Shown here: piece after piece, positions 1 to 6,742 of the stretch | Layout of the letters: each line of letters begins with the position of its first letter | Position numbering within the stretch: position 1 is the first letter of the stretch | From: an uncultured Fibrobacterota bacterium | GTDB taxonomy: Bacteria > Fibrobacterota > Chitinivibrionia > Chitinivibrionales > Chitinispirillaceae | Assembly: GCA_903888815.1 (NCBI GenBank) | Contig: CAISVC010000046.1 | Span: 1-8,202, forward strand | Direction: 5' to 3' | Length of the DNA stretch: 8,202 nucleotides | The notes under the pieces: model-generated | What the model saw: the letters and a program-made list of their open reading frames with translations, nothing else | Databases searched by the model: none | What the model was told of the DNA's origin: nothing | Program-made: the position numbers and the translations under genes

Positions 1-2209
1 ATTCGAGCCTGGTGTTGAAATCAAGCAGGAACTTCGTATACGGCTCCTGGCCGAGGCGGGGGATGTCCTGGCTGATCGAGGTGCTCTGGTAGAGAAAACT
101 CAGGCCCATGAGCGACTTGTCGCTTATAAACGGCAGCTGCATCTCGGCCCGCGCACCCAGAAACAGTTTTCTTTCCGGCTGGAAAAGGGCCTCCCGCTGA
201 TAGCTGATGTCAATCTTGTTCGCGGCTTTGGCCGCAGGAGAGGTAAGTTCCAGTTTTCCCACCTCGGTGTTCAGCACATAATCGACATTCGGCTGGAGCT
301 GCCGTCCGTCCGCCGTCACCTGCACCGTGTTCTCCATGACCCCGATGCCCAGATCAAACTCGGTCTGCTTCGAAGACCCTGACATCTCGACGGTAAAGAC
401 CGGCTGATAATTATTGACTTGCATGAATGTTGCCTGGGGGTCGTACCGGTAGATGAGCGTATCGCGGAGATCCTCCCCCTTGACATCTTTGAGCGCAGGA
501 TTCGCGAATGGTTCGTTTCCGGCAAAGCTCGTATCGTAGGGCGGGAAGATCAGCTCTTTGTTCTCGAAATTGAAAATTTCCGGCCGTTCAATGAGCGGAA
601 TGCCGTTTTTCGTGAGTCCCATGGTATCCGAGATATTCGTGTTTCCTATGGTCTTGATCGTGTCCTTGGTATCGACCTTGATATGGTACACGCGTGCCAG
701 AAATTTCGAAACGTCTTTAACGTCACCGGGGATATCGTACACATTACGCCACATGAGCGGGAACCGCTCCCGGTCAGCGCCGAGAGAATTATCGAATTGT
801 TCCAACTTGAGCATCCAGAGCGAGCTCGGATACCCGGTCGCCGCAACTATGCTGCCGCCCTTCTGCTGCGCCGGGTACGCCGCAGAGTCCTGCGTCCGGA
901 GGTAAATGGCGATTATGTCCTGGTCATTGATCGACACCGAATCGGTAAAACGTATCCATCCCTCCCTGGGATAGAGACGGTAATGGCGGTCCGGTTCCAG
1001 CCGTACAAACTTGCGTGATATGTTGTTCGCCGCATCAATGAGAAAGGTGTTAATCTTGCGGCTGGGATCCTTTTGCAGAATTCCGTCATCATCAAACGCG
1101 CCGATCTTCAGCCACACCTGCAGATCCTTCACCTCGAGCTGCGACGGCAGTGAATTTCCCGAGTTTCCTCCGCGTATACTGTATTTTTTGTTATAGGGAC
1201 CGACATACGCCGTATCGAGGAAATAATATTTGTACTTTTTAAACCGGTTCTCCGGTGTCGGGGTGGTACCTCCCGCGGACCCGGCGCCGTTGTTGGAAAT
1301 AGAGATCTTCTGCGACTCGCCCTGCTCGGTGCTGGCAATAGTGGTGAGCGAGAGGGGACCGAACCGGGAAGTGACCTTGATGCCGAACAGCCCTTCATGG
1401 CTTTCGGAGTAACCGGAAAGCTGGGTGCCCGGCATGCTGAACCCGGTATAGCCTGCAGTCACCTCCTGCACGATTTCATCTTCGAGTTCACCGGGTTTCG
1501 ACTCCTTGTAGTCAATGTGAAAATTTTTAAGCGGGTTGGTCGCGTCAACATCGCTCTGGCTGTTGGCGCTGATGGCGATGTTGATAAGCCTGCCCACGGT
1601 TCCGGTTACGGTAAACTGGTTCTGCTCCTCGAAATTGAAGCCGGGCCCCGCTGACTGCGACTGCTGCCACAGGCTCGATTCTTTGCGCCGCACGTCCTCA
1701 TAGGCCATCTTTATCCGCAGCGAGCCGTTTATTGACAAACGGGGCGGTTCGCTGCCGAGCACCCGCTGCGCCCAGGAAGGATACTGGACCGGCAGTTCCC
1801 ATGCAAATTTAAGGGTCTGCTGCTTCTCCTGTCCGGCATTGCTCTTTGAAAGAAATGAGTTCCTGAGCCAGGCGTCGGCAAGTGCGGCCTGCGCGCGTTC
1901 CGTGAGATACTCGTTCAGTTCGGCGTAATGGTGCGTCCAGATGATAAACCCCAGTGTGTCATAGCGCACGACCGTGACCTGCCGCTTCTCGAAATCGATG
2001 ATGGTGGTATCGCGGAAGAGCCTGGACGTGAAATTCAGCAGCCGGGGATGCTGGTCCTTAAGCGGTGTTGCCGCCTGCAGCCCGTCATACAGCGCATGAA
2101 AATCTCCGGTGTAGGGGCGCTCGAGAGAGAGCTCCTGCGCACCGCTCCGGGCCGCCCAGAAGGCGAGGACCGCCGTGCTCAGTATGCCGATTGTGATACA
2201 CCTGTACAA
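1..2209 (-). CDS. sprA: SprA/Sov-type T9SS outer-membrane translocon, N-terminal part (3' end outside window)
   Basis: An open frame of 736 codons runs off the left edge without a stop. I place the start at a TTG (2207-2209) because an AAGGAAGG Shine-Dalgarno sits 6 nt upstream and because it yields a good signal peptide: short basic start, hydrophobic core at residues 5-20, probable cleavage after Ser-Gly-Ala at residue 24. The mature protein resembles the SprA_N (motility/secretion) family. Diagnostic stretches include a repeat-like region with LSLTTIASTEQGES near residue 288, FPLMWRNVYDI near 480, and VQVTADGRQLQPNVDY near 627 followed by FQPERKLFLGARAEM near 675. This last pattern (predicted strand, VDY, ALF/LFQ, LLG/LGAR) is typical of SprA. 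SprA forms the very large beta-barrel pore through which T9SS cargo crosses the outer membrane. Family members are about 2,400 residues, so roughly 30% is seen here. It follows the FGE-fold gene by 23 nt and is probably translated from the same mRNA. No frameshift or internal stop was found. Family assignment is firm; substrate and motility role are unknown. Confidence 0.88.
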   Translation of the reverse strand, partial: MYRCITIGILSTAVLAFWAARSGAQELSLERPYTGDFHALYDGLQAATPLKDQHPRLLNFTSRLFRDTTIIDFEKRQVTVVRYDTLGFIIWTHHYAELNEYLTERAQAALADAWLRNSFLSKSNAGQEKQQTLKFAWELPVQYPSWAQRVLGSEPPRLSINGSLRIKMAYEDVRRKESSLWQQSQSAGPGFNFEEQNQFTVTGTVGRLINIAISANSQSDVDATNPLKNFHIDYKESKPGELEDEIVQEVTAGYTGFSMPGTQLSGYSESHEGLFGIKVTSRFGPLSLTTIASTEQGESQKISISNNGAGSAGGTTPTPENRFKKYKYYFLDTAYVGPYNKKYSIRGGNSGNSLPSQLEVKDLQVWLKIGAFDDDGILQKDPSRKINTFLIDAANNISRKFVRLEPDRHYRLYPREGWIRFTDSVSINDQDIIAIYLRTQDSAAYPAQQKGGSIVAATGYPSSLWMLKLEQFDNSLGADRERFPLMWRNVYDIPGDVKDVSKFLARVYHIKVDTKDTIKTIGNTNISDTMGLTKNGIPLIERPEIFNFENKELIFPPYDTSFAGNEPFANPALKDVKGEDLRDTLIYRYDPQATFMQVNNYQPVFTVEMSGSSKQTEFDLGIGVMENTVQVTADGRQLQPNVDYVLNTEVGKLELTSPAAKAANKIDISYQREALFQPERKLFLGARAEMQLPFISDKSLMGLSFLYQSTSISQDIPRLGQEPYTKFLLDFNTRLE

Positions 2210-2215
2210 ATACTG

Positions 2216-2223
2216 CCTTCCTT
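2216..2223 (-). promoter_or_regulatory. Ribosome binding site deciding the TTG start of sprA
   Basis: On the minus strand AAGGAAGG lies 6 nt before TTG at 2209. It fits within the 23-nt gap after the upstream stop (TAG at 2233-2235) and is the strongest Shine-Dalgarno sequence in this part of the window. There is no ATG or GTG at the head of this frame that would keep the signal peptide intact. Confidence 0.7.
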
Positions 2224-2232
2224 TTCCACAAC

Positions 2233-3459
2233 CTATTTTTCCGCAGGTGCGGTCTCTTTACAGCACCGGAAGCCGACCGGATTGTGCCGGTTCTGGGGAA
2301 AATAGCTGTACCGTATGTCAAAACAGCCGCTCCGGGGCCCGCTCTGCCAGAACCCCCCCATTACGTTGAAAAACTGCCGGTTTTCCTTTGACGCCGTACT
2401 GGTCCACTCCAGAAGATTTCCCGACATATCAAATACGCCGAAGAATGCGCGGCACTCGGGTTTTGATCCCGACGGCCGCGGCGTGGTGTCATGCGTCACA
2501 CAGGCGTACCGCTCGTATTCCTGACCGTACGGGTAGTTCCAGGAATACGGTCCGGAACAGGCAAGCGACCACTCTTCTGAGGAACACAGCCGTTTACCGG
2601 CAACGGAACAGGAATCCCTGGCCTGGTACTGGGAAACATACGACTGCGGAACAACCCCTTTGCGGTTGGGCCATTCGTAACGGTCGATGCAGAACCGTGT
2701 CGCGCCGATCTTGACTAATTCCATGTCAGACGGACATAGTCCGGCCGTCTGCTCGCTCGTAATTTCATAATACTCCAGCCTGTCCGCCATCGCGCGGCCG
2801 CACCCGTCGACTGCTTTGAATGCGATGGTTGCGGTGCGCTCCACGGTAACCGGTTCCCCGGACCAGGAATGCCACTCCGTATCAGGCTCGAATCGCCACG
2901 AGATCCTGCAGGGTTTGTTCGTCTTAAAGGTGATGGATACGGTTCCGCGGTGCAGACCTCCGGAAGGCTCAGGATACACCCACGGCGCGAGCGTGTCGCC
3001 CGCGCAATTGCCGGAGGGACTTTCCGGCGAAAGTACGGCATTTCCGGATTTTGCCGTATCGAACCCTTCGGCCGGTGCTTTCGGCACCGTATCTTTTCCC
3101 GGCACTGATGCATCAGGTGCGGCTTTGGCGGAAACTGTCCGTGCGGAATCTTTTGTTACCGTATCAAAGGGCTTCTGGCGGGGAACTCCGCGGCGGATTA
3201 TCGGTTCGGCATTTTTTATGGGTTCTTTTTTTTGCGTCGTCTCAGGCACCTGAGTAGCAGCCTTTGATCCGGTGTCATAGTGTTTGGCCGAAGCGGTAAC
3301 GGTGTTTTGCTTAACCGGTGACAACGCCCCTGTGCGTTCTTTGTTTCCAAAAAGAAAAAGACAGACCAGCACCACGACCGTTGCGAGCAGAACCGAACCC
3401 GCAACGAGCCGCTTTTTAACACCCGGAAACCATTTCCTGTTCTTGTTTCGTTCGCCCAC
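2233..3459 (-). CDS. Membrane-anchored FGE/SUMF1-fold protein with chitobiase-C-terminal-like domain
   Basis: 408 residues, GTG start with AGGA 9 nt upstream (3469-3472). Order of parts: basic cytoplasmic tail 1-17; one transmembrane helix about 18-38 (no lipobox after it, so probably an uncleaved inner-membrane anchor); a Pro/Lys/Thr/Ala-rich linker about 39-155; a beta-sandwich-like domain about 158-236 resembling the chitobiase/hexosaminidase C-terminal family (PEPSGG start, Lys-Ala-Val-Asp-Gly near the end); and an FGE-sulfatase (SUMF1/EgtB/PvdO) domain about 242-400. The last is shown by CIDRYEWPNRKG, AGKRLCSSEEWSLAC, WNYPYGQEYE, FGVFDMSGNLLEW and the terminal NPVGFRCC. It is short for the family and holds eleven cysteines (242 to 400), suggesting disulfides in the periplasm. 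The two-cysteine pair that binds copper in true formylglycine-generating enzymes is not evident: by eye a Ser falls at the first position and Cys379 is one residue off the second. So I infer a structural or binding role rather than sulfatase maturation. Immediately upstream of sprA; T9SS components GldJ and GldK share this fold. Confidence 0.8.
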   Translation of the reverse strand: MGERNKNRKWFPGVKKRLVAGSVLLATVVVLVCLFLFGNKERTGALSPVKQNTVTASAKHYDTGSKAATQVPETTQKKEPIKNAEPIIRRGVPRQKPFDTVTKDSARTVSAKAAPDASVPGKDTVPKAPAEGFDTAKSGNAVLSPESPSGNCAGDTLAPWVYPEPSGGLHRGTVSITFKTNKPCRISWRFEPDTEWHSWSGEPVTVERTATIAFKAVDGCGRAMADRLEYYEITSEQTAGLCPSDMELVKIGATRFCIDRYEWPNRKGVVPQSYVSQYQARDSCSVAGKRLCSSEEWSLACSGPYSWNYPYGQEYERYACVTHDTTPRPSGSKPECRAFFGVFDMSGNLLEWTSTASKENRQFFNVMGGFWQSGPRSGCFDIRYSYFPQNRHNPVGFRCCKETAPAEK

Positions 3460-3510
3460 TGCTCATAATCCTGTCAGCCGTCTCTACGATCGCAAAGGTG
3501 GTATTTCCCC

Positions 3511-4347
3511 CTATCGTTCCGGCTGTTCTATGGCAGATAATACTTTCAAAAAATCCCTGGTAGCGGCCACATCATGGACACGGAAAATCCGCGCCCCGTG
3601 CAGAAACGCCGCCGCAACACTGCCGAGCGTGCCCCATAGCCGATCCTGAGGCTCCCTGCCCGTAAGGCGTCCGATAAATGTTTTTCGGGAGGTGCCCACC
3701 AGTACGGAGAATCCGGTTTTGACAAAAACATCGAGATGACGCAGGAGAACAACGTTCTGATCCGCAGTTTTTGCAAACCCGATACCCGGATCAATCACGA
3801 TCCGCTCCCGGCTCACCCCCGCCTTTATGAACACCTCGACCGATGCAAGCAGTTCCTGTGTTACCTCGCTTACCACGTCTCCGTACCGGGTACAACTCTG
3901 CATGGTCGCTGGCGTACCGCGCATATGCATGATCACTATGGTGCACCCGCTCTCGGCGGCGAGTGAAGGCATTGCGCGGTCAACGGTGCCGGCGCTGATA
4001 TCATTGATCCAGCCCGCTCCGGCTTCAAGCGCCCGGCGTGCTACCGAACTCTGTGCCGTGTCAACACTTATCGGGCCGGTAAACTCCTTTGCAAGCCGCC
4101 GTATCACCGGAATCACCCGCGCTGCTTCCTCTTCCGGCGAGATGGACTGCGCGCCGGGACGGCTTGAGGCGCCGCCGATATCAAGAATATCAGCGCCCTC
4201 GGCAGCAAGCCGCATACCCTGTTCGACAGCTGCATCGGCTGTATTGTACCGGCCGCCGTCATAAAAAGAGTCCGGCGTAACGTTTACAATACCCATCAGT
4301 ACAAAAGGTTTGGCCAACACATCAATAATTGCGCTTCGGACACCCAT
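3511..4347 (-). CDS. folP: Dihydropteroate synthase
   Basis: 278 residues, ATG start with AAGGA 9 nt upstream. It catalyses condensation of p-aminobenzoate with dihydropterin pyrophosphate to dihydropteroate in cytoplasmic folate synthesis; this is the sulfonamide target. All signature elements of the TIM-barrel family are present in order: MGIVNVTPDSF 18-28, DIGGASSRPG 56-65, SVDT 94-97, NDISAG 115-120, MHMRGTPATMQ 140-150, DPGIGFAKT 186-194, GTSRKTFIG 218-226 and the C-terminal RVHDV 266-270. Length is normal and no substrate-contacting motif is missing. It lies downstream of ftsH, as in many bacteria, but is separated by a 112-nt AT-rich spacer that may hold its own promoter. The next gene starts 51 nt after the TAG stop, with no terminator visible between, so read-through into the FGE-fold gene is possible. 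Confidence 0.96.
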   Translation of the reverse strand: MGVRSAIIDVLAKPFVLMGIVNVTPDSFYDGGRYNTADAAVEQGMRLAAEGADILDIGGASSRPGAQSISPEEEAARVIPVIRRLAKEFTGPISVDTAQSSVARRALEAGAGWINDISAGTVDRAMPSLAAESGCTIVIMHMRGTPATMQSCTRYGDVVSEVTQELLASVEVFIKAGVSRERIVIDPGIGFAKTADQNVVLLRHLDVFVKTGFSVLVGTSRKTFIGRLTGREPQDRLWGTLGSVAAAFLHGARIFRVHDVAATRDFLKVLSAIEQPER

Positions 4348-4356
4348 ATTATTGCA

Positions 4357-4361
4357 TCCTT
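4357..4361 (-). promoter_or_regulatory. Ribosome binding site of folP
   Basis: AAGGA on the minus strand, 9 nt before the ATG of folP. It directly abuts the downstream copy of the 12-bp repeat, which means that only transcripts begun from the upstream TATAAT copy would include this site. Confidence 0.6.
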
Positions 4362-4385
4362 ATTATAATCAACATTATAATCAAC
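4362..4385 (-). repeat. Tandem 12-bp repeat, two perfect copies, each with a TATAAT box
   Basis: On the minus strand the unit GTTGATTATAAT occurs twice head-to-tail (4374-4385 and 4362-4373) without mismatch or spacer. Each copy ends in a consensus TATAAT. The array lies just upstream of the folP ribosome binding site. Confidence 0.85.
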
Positions 4386-4401
4386 GAGAAACTGCTGATA
4401 A
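4374..4401 (-). promoter_or_regulatory. Candidate sigma70-like promoter for folP
   Basis: On the minus strand TATAAT (4374-4379) is preceded, across a 16-bp spacer, by TTATCA (4396-4401), a four-of-six match to TTGACA. Initiation would be expected near 4367, giving a leader of about 20 nt that carries the AAGGA site. The -35 hexamer overlaps the 3' arm, in minus-strand order, of the small hairpin at 4394-4409. The call rests on E. coli-like consensus; if the organism uses Bacteroidota-type promoters it may not apply. Confidence 0.4.
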
Positions 4402-4409
4402 AAATCAGC
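4394..4409 (-). other. Small perfect hairpin in the ftsH-folP spacer
   Basis: Six-base-pair stem GCTGAT/ATCAGC around a four-base loop, 51 nt after the ftsH stop. On the minus strand it is not followed by a T-run, so it is not a standard intrinsic terminator. It could be an mRNA 3'-end structure or simply part of the folP promoter region. Confidence 0.35.
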
Positions 4410-4459
4410 TTGCATGCTTGTATACAGACATACTCTCTGGGTCATGCGTACGCGGAAAT

Positions 4460-6604
4460 TCAGGTTCCAACTTTTGCCGTAGGTTCGGAATCGGCCGGCT
4501 CATTGCCGGAGTGGCTGTTTCCTGCTTTCTGCGCAGTGATAACAGGTTCTTTTTGTGTTCCGTGGTTATTGGCGCCGTTTGCATCGGCGCCATTGGGAGG
4601 GGTAGGGGTCCGTGAAAACAGCGATCGTGTTTTTTTAACGGTCTGCAGCATATCGCCGTGAATCACCTTCATGATTTCTTCACGGTCAAGCAGTTCGTGT
4701 TCGATGAGCGCATGCGCGAGCCGGTCGTGCTGATCCCGGTGTTCGGTGAGTATTTTCCGGGACCGTTCCATCTGCTCCTCGACGGTTTGGTGCATGAGTT
4801 CATCAATCACTTCGGCGGTTTTATCGGAATAGTCCCGGTGGCGGGCTATTTCACGGCCTAAAAAGATCTGTTCGTCCTTTTCCCCGTACGAAAGCGGCCC
4901 CAGCTGGTCGGTCATGCCGTAATCGCATACCAGCTTGCGGACGAGATCCGTGGCCTGCTTGATATCGCTTGCCGCGCCGGTCGTCTGATTTCCGAAAACC
5001 ATCTCTTCCGCCATCCGGCCGCCCATCATGATGCAGATCCGGTCGAGCAGATACTGTTTCGTGTAGCTGTGCTTGTCTTCTCCCGGCAGCGAAAAGGTGA
5101 CGCCGAGCGCGCGGCCCCGCGGAATGATCGTCACCTTGTGCAGCGGATCGGCCTCAGTGCAGTAAATGTTGCAGATGGCGTGTCCTGCCTCATGGTAAGC
5201 GGTCAGGGTTTTTTCTTTTTCCGACAGCACCATGCTCTTCCGTTCGACGCCCATGAGCACCTTGTCCTTGGCTTCTTCGAAATCAAGCATGGTGACCGTT
5301 TCCTGGCCGAACCGCGCCGCCATGAGCGCGGCCTCGTTCACCAGATTGGCCAGATCGGCGCCCACGAACCCCGGCGTTCCGCGCGCGATGATGTTGAGAT
5401 CCACATCATGCCCGAGCGGTATATTTTTGGTGTGCACTTTCAGGATCCCTTCCCTTCCCTTGACATCAGGAATATCGACCACCACCTGCCGGTCGAACCG
5501 GCCCGGCCGCAGGAGCGCCGGATCTAAAATGTCCGGTCGGTTGGTGGCGGCGATGAGGATCACGCCGGAATTCTCCTCGAACCCGTCCATCTCGACCAGC
5601 ATCTGGTTCAATGTCTGTTCGCGTTCGTCGTGGCCGCCGCCCAGTCCGGCGCCGCGATGACGGCCAACCGCATCGATCTCGTCTATAAAAATAAGGCTCG
5701 GTGCGTTCTTTTTCGCGGTCTCAAACAGGTCGCGCACCCGCGAGGCGCCAACCCCTACGAACATCTCGACAAAATCAGAACCGCTCATGGAAAGAAACGG
5801 CACGCCCGCTTCTCCGGCCACGCAGCGTGCAAGAAGCGTTTTTCCCGTCCCCGGGGGGCCCAGGAGCAGCACCCCTTTCGGGATCTTGCCGCCCAGCCGT
5901 TTGAATTTCTGCGAATCTTTCAGGAATTCGATGATCTCCTGCAGCTCCATTTTCGCTTCGTCAACGCCTGCAGCATCAGCAAAGGTCGTTTTTGGACGGT
6001 CCATAACGTGCAATTTGGCGCGACTCTTACCGAACGAAAATATTCCCTTCTGTCCGGCCTGCATCTGCCGCATAATAAACAGCCACACCAGAATCATAAT
6101 GACCCACGGCAGCACGCTTATCAGAATATCACCCCAGTTCACCTTCTCCTGCTCAAAGGTATACTGAAAACCGCGCTTGTTCCATTCGGCAAGCATCGGC
6201 GAATCGACAAAGGGCAGATTCACGGTGAAATTTTTGGCGTTCATCGGGTTTTCGAGCGAGACTATTTTTCCGAACGCTCCCGCATCTTTGACCTTGCCGT
6301 GTACCACGGCATGGCCGATCCCCTTCTGAACAATGTCCAACTGGAGGATCTGCGCACCCTGGCTGGCGAGTAATTCCTGGAATTGGCTATAGGTAAGTTT
6401 CACTTCGCGGAGCGTCGAATAATTCAGAAACCACTGAAAAGCGACGTATACGCTGAACAGAATGAGGAACGGCACCAGAAGCGTCCGCCACGCTTCCCTG
6501 CCTCTCGGATTCTTCTTTCCGTCATCGCTCTCCTTTTTCCGTTTCCGGGGAGCGGGCGACGAACCCTTGGGATATTGTTTTTGTTTCCGTTCTTCCGGAC
6601 TCAC
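4460..6604 (-). CDS. ftsH: ATP-dependent zinc metalloprotease FtsH
   Basis: 714 residues from a GTG start at 6604, chosen because GGAG lies 7 nt upstream; an in-frame TTG at 6652 would add 16 residues but has no Shine-Dalgarno and falls in a hairpin loop. FtsH is a hexameric inner-membrane AAA+ protease that degrades misfolded membrane proteins and some regulators. Parts in order: a charged cytoplasmic tail of about 39 residues; TM1 about 40-60; a periplasmic domain of about 95 residues; TM2 about 159-179; AAA+ module with Walker A GPPGTGKT 249-256, pore loop FVG 282-284, Walker B FIDEID 306-311 and second-region-of-homology arginines in LRPGRFDR (366, 369); peptidase motif HEAGH 471-475 with the third zinc ligand Asp in ASDIK (547). 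All catalytic residues are intact. The last 50 or so residues are a Pro/Asn/Gly/Ala-rich low-complexity tail. It lies between tilS and folP, a common neighbourhood. Confidence 0.97.
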   Translation of the reverse strand: MSPEERKQKQYPKGSSPAPRKRKKESDDGKKNPRGREAWRTLLVPFLILFSVYVAFQWFLNYSTLREVKLTYSQFQELLASQGAQILQLDIVQKGIGHAVVHGKVKDAGAFGKIVSLENPMNAKNFTVNLPFVDSPMLAEWNKRGFQYTFEQEKVNWGDILISVLPWVIMILVWLFIMRQMQAGQKGIFSFGKSRAKLHVMDRPKTTFADAAGVDEAKMELQEIIEFLKDSQKFKRLGGKIPKGVLLLGPPGTGKTLLARCVAGEAGVPFLSMSGSDFVEMFVGVGASRVRDLFETAKKNAPSLIFIDEIDAVGRHRGAGLGGGHDEREQTLNQMLVEMDGFEENSGVILIAATNRPDILDPALLRPGRFDRQVVVDIPDVKGREGILKVHTKNIPLGHDVDLNIIARGTPGFVGADLANLVNEAALMAARFGQETVTMLDFEEAKDKVLMGVERKSMVLSEKEKTLTAYHEAGHAICNIYCTEADPLHKVTIIPRGRALGVTFSLPGEDKHSYTKQYLLDRICIMMGGRMAEEMVFGNQTTGAASDIKQATDLVRKLVCDYGMTDQLGPLSYGEKDEQIFLGREIARHRDYSDKTAEVIDELMHQTVEEQMERSRKILTEHRDQHDRLAHALIEHELLDREEIMKVIHGDMLQTVKKTRSLFSRTPTPPNGADANGANNHGTQKEPVITAQKAGNSHSGNEPADSEPTAKVGT

Positions 6605-6611
6605 GTTTTTG

Positions 6612-6615
6612 CTCC
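6612..6615 (-). promoter_or_regulatory. Ribosome binding site deciding the GTG start of ftsH
   Basis: GGAG on the minus strand with a 7-nt spacer before GTG at 6604. The alternative TTG at 6652 has nothing comparable upstream. Confidence 0.65.
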
Positions 6616-6632
6616 AAACAGATACTGTCAGT

Positions 6633-6658
6633 AAAAAGCCGTACCGCTTCAACGGTAC
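6633..6658 (-). terminator. Hairpin plus T-run between tilS and ftsH (possible terminator or attenuator)
   Basis: On the minus strand a perfect 6-bp stem GTACCG/CGGTAC (6641-6658, six-base loop) is followed after GGC by five T's (6637-6633). This looks like a modest intrinsic terminator for tilS. It ends only 28 nt before the ftsH start codon, leaving no room for a promoter downstream of it, so either termination is partial, it acts as an attenuator of ftsH, or ftsH is transcribed through it. Confidence 0.42.
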
Positions 6659-6742
6659 AGAGAGTTTTTAGAAATCATTTTTCCGCTCTGTTCCTTTGCG
6701 CCTTCTTTACTTTGCCAACGCAACCTACAAAAATATATCATC

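Larger units (their letters stand above)
6605..6742 (-). other. tilS-ftsH intergenic region
   Basis: About 138 nt without a gene. Apart from the hairpin with T-run and the ftsH ribosome binding site, it is an A/T-rich purine-biased stretch after the tilS stop (TAG 6743-6745). I could not find a -35/-10 pair of good quality on the minus strand; a TATATT box just after the tilS stop has no convincing -35. Confidence 0.5.

Noticed and set aside
419..1018. A 199-codon plus-strand open frame in the left region
   Set aside because: It is antisense to the continuous sprA frame, whose translation matches a known family; the plus-strand product has no family features.
2085..2321. Minus-strand 78-codon frame spanning the FGE-gene/sprA junction
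   Set aside because: It overlaps the end of one real gene and the start of another in a different frame and has no sensible product of its own.
2233..3459. Annotating the FGE-fold gene as a sulfatase-maturing formylglycine-generating enzyme
   Set aside because: The domain is short, the active-site cysteine pair is not evident, the protein is membrane-anchored, and no sulfatase gene lies in the window.
5630..6373. A 247-codon open frame on the plus strand opposite ftsH
   Set aside because: It lies wholly antisense to the AAA+ and membrane region of a clearly intact ftsH, has no recognisable domain, and is explained by the codon bias of the real gene.
6605..6652. Sixteen-residue N-terminal extension of FtsH from a TTG
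   Set aside because: There is no ribosome binding site, the TTG sits in a hairpin loop, and the GTG at 6604 has GGAG at ideal spacing.
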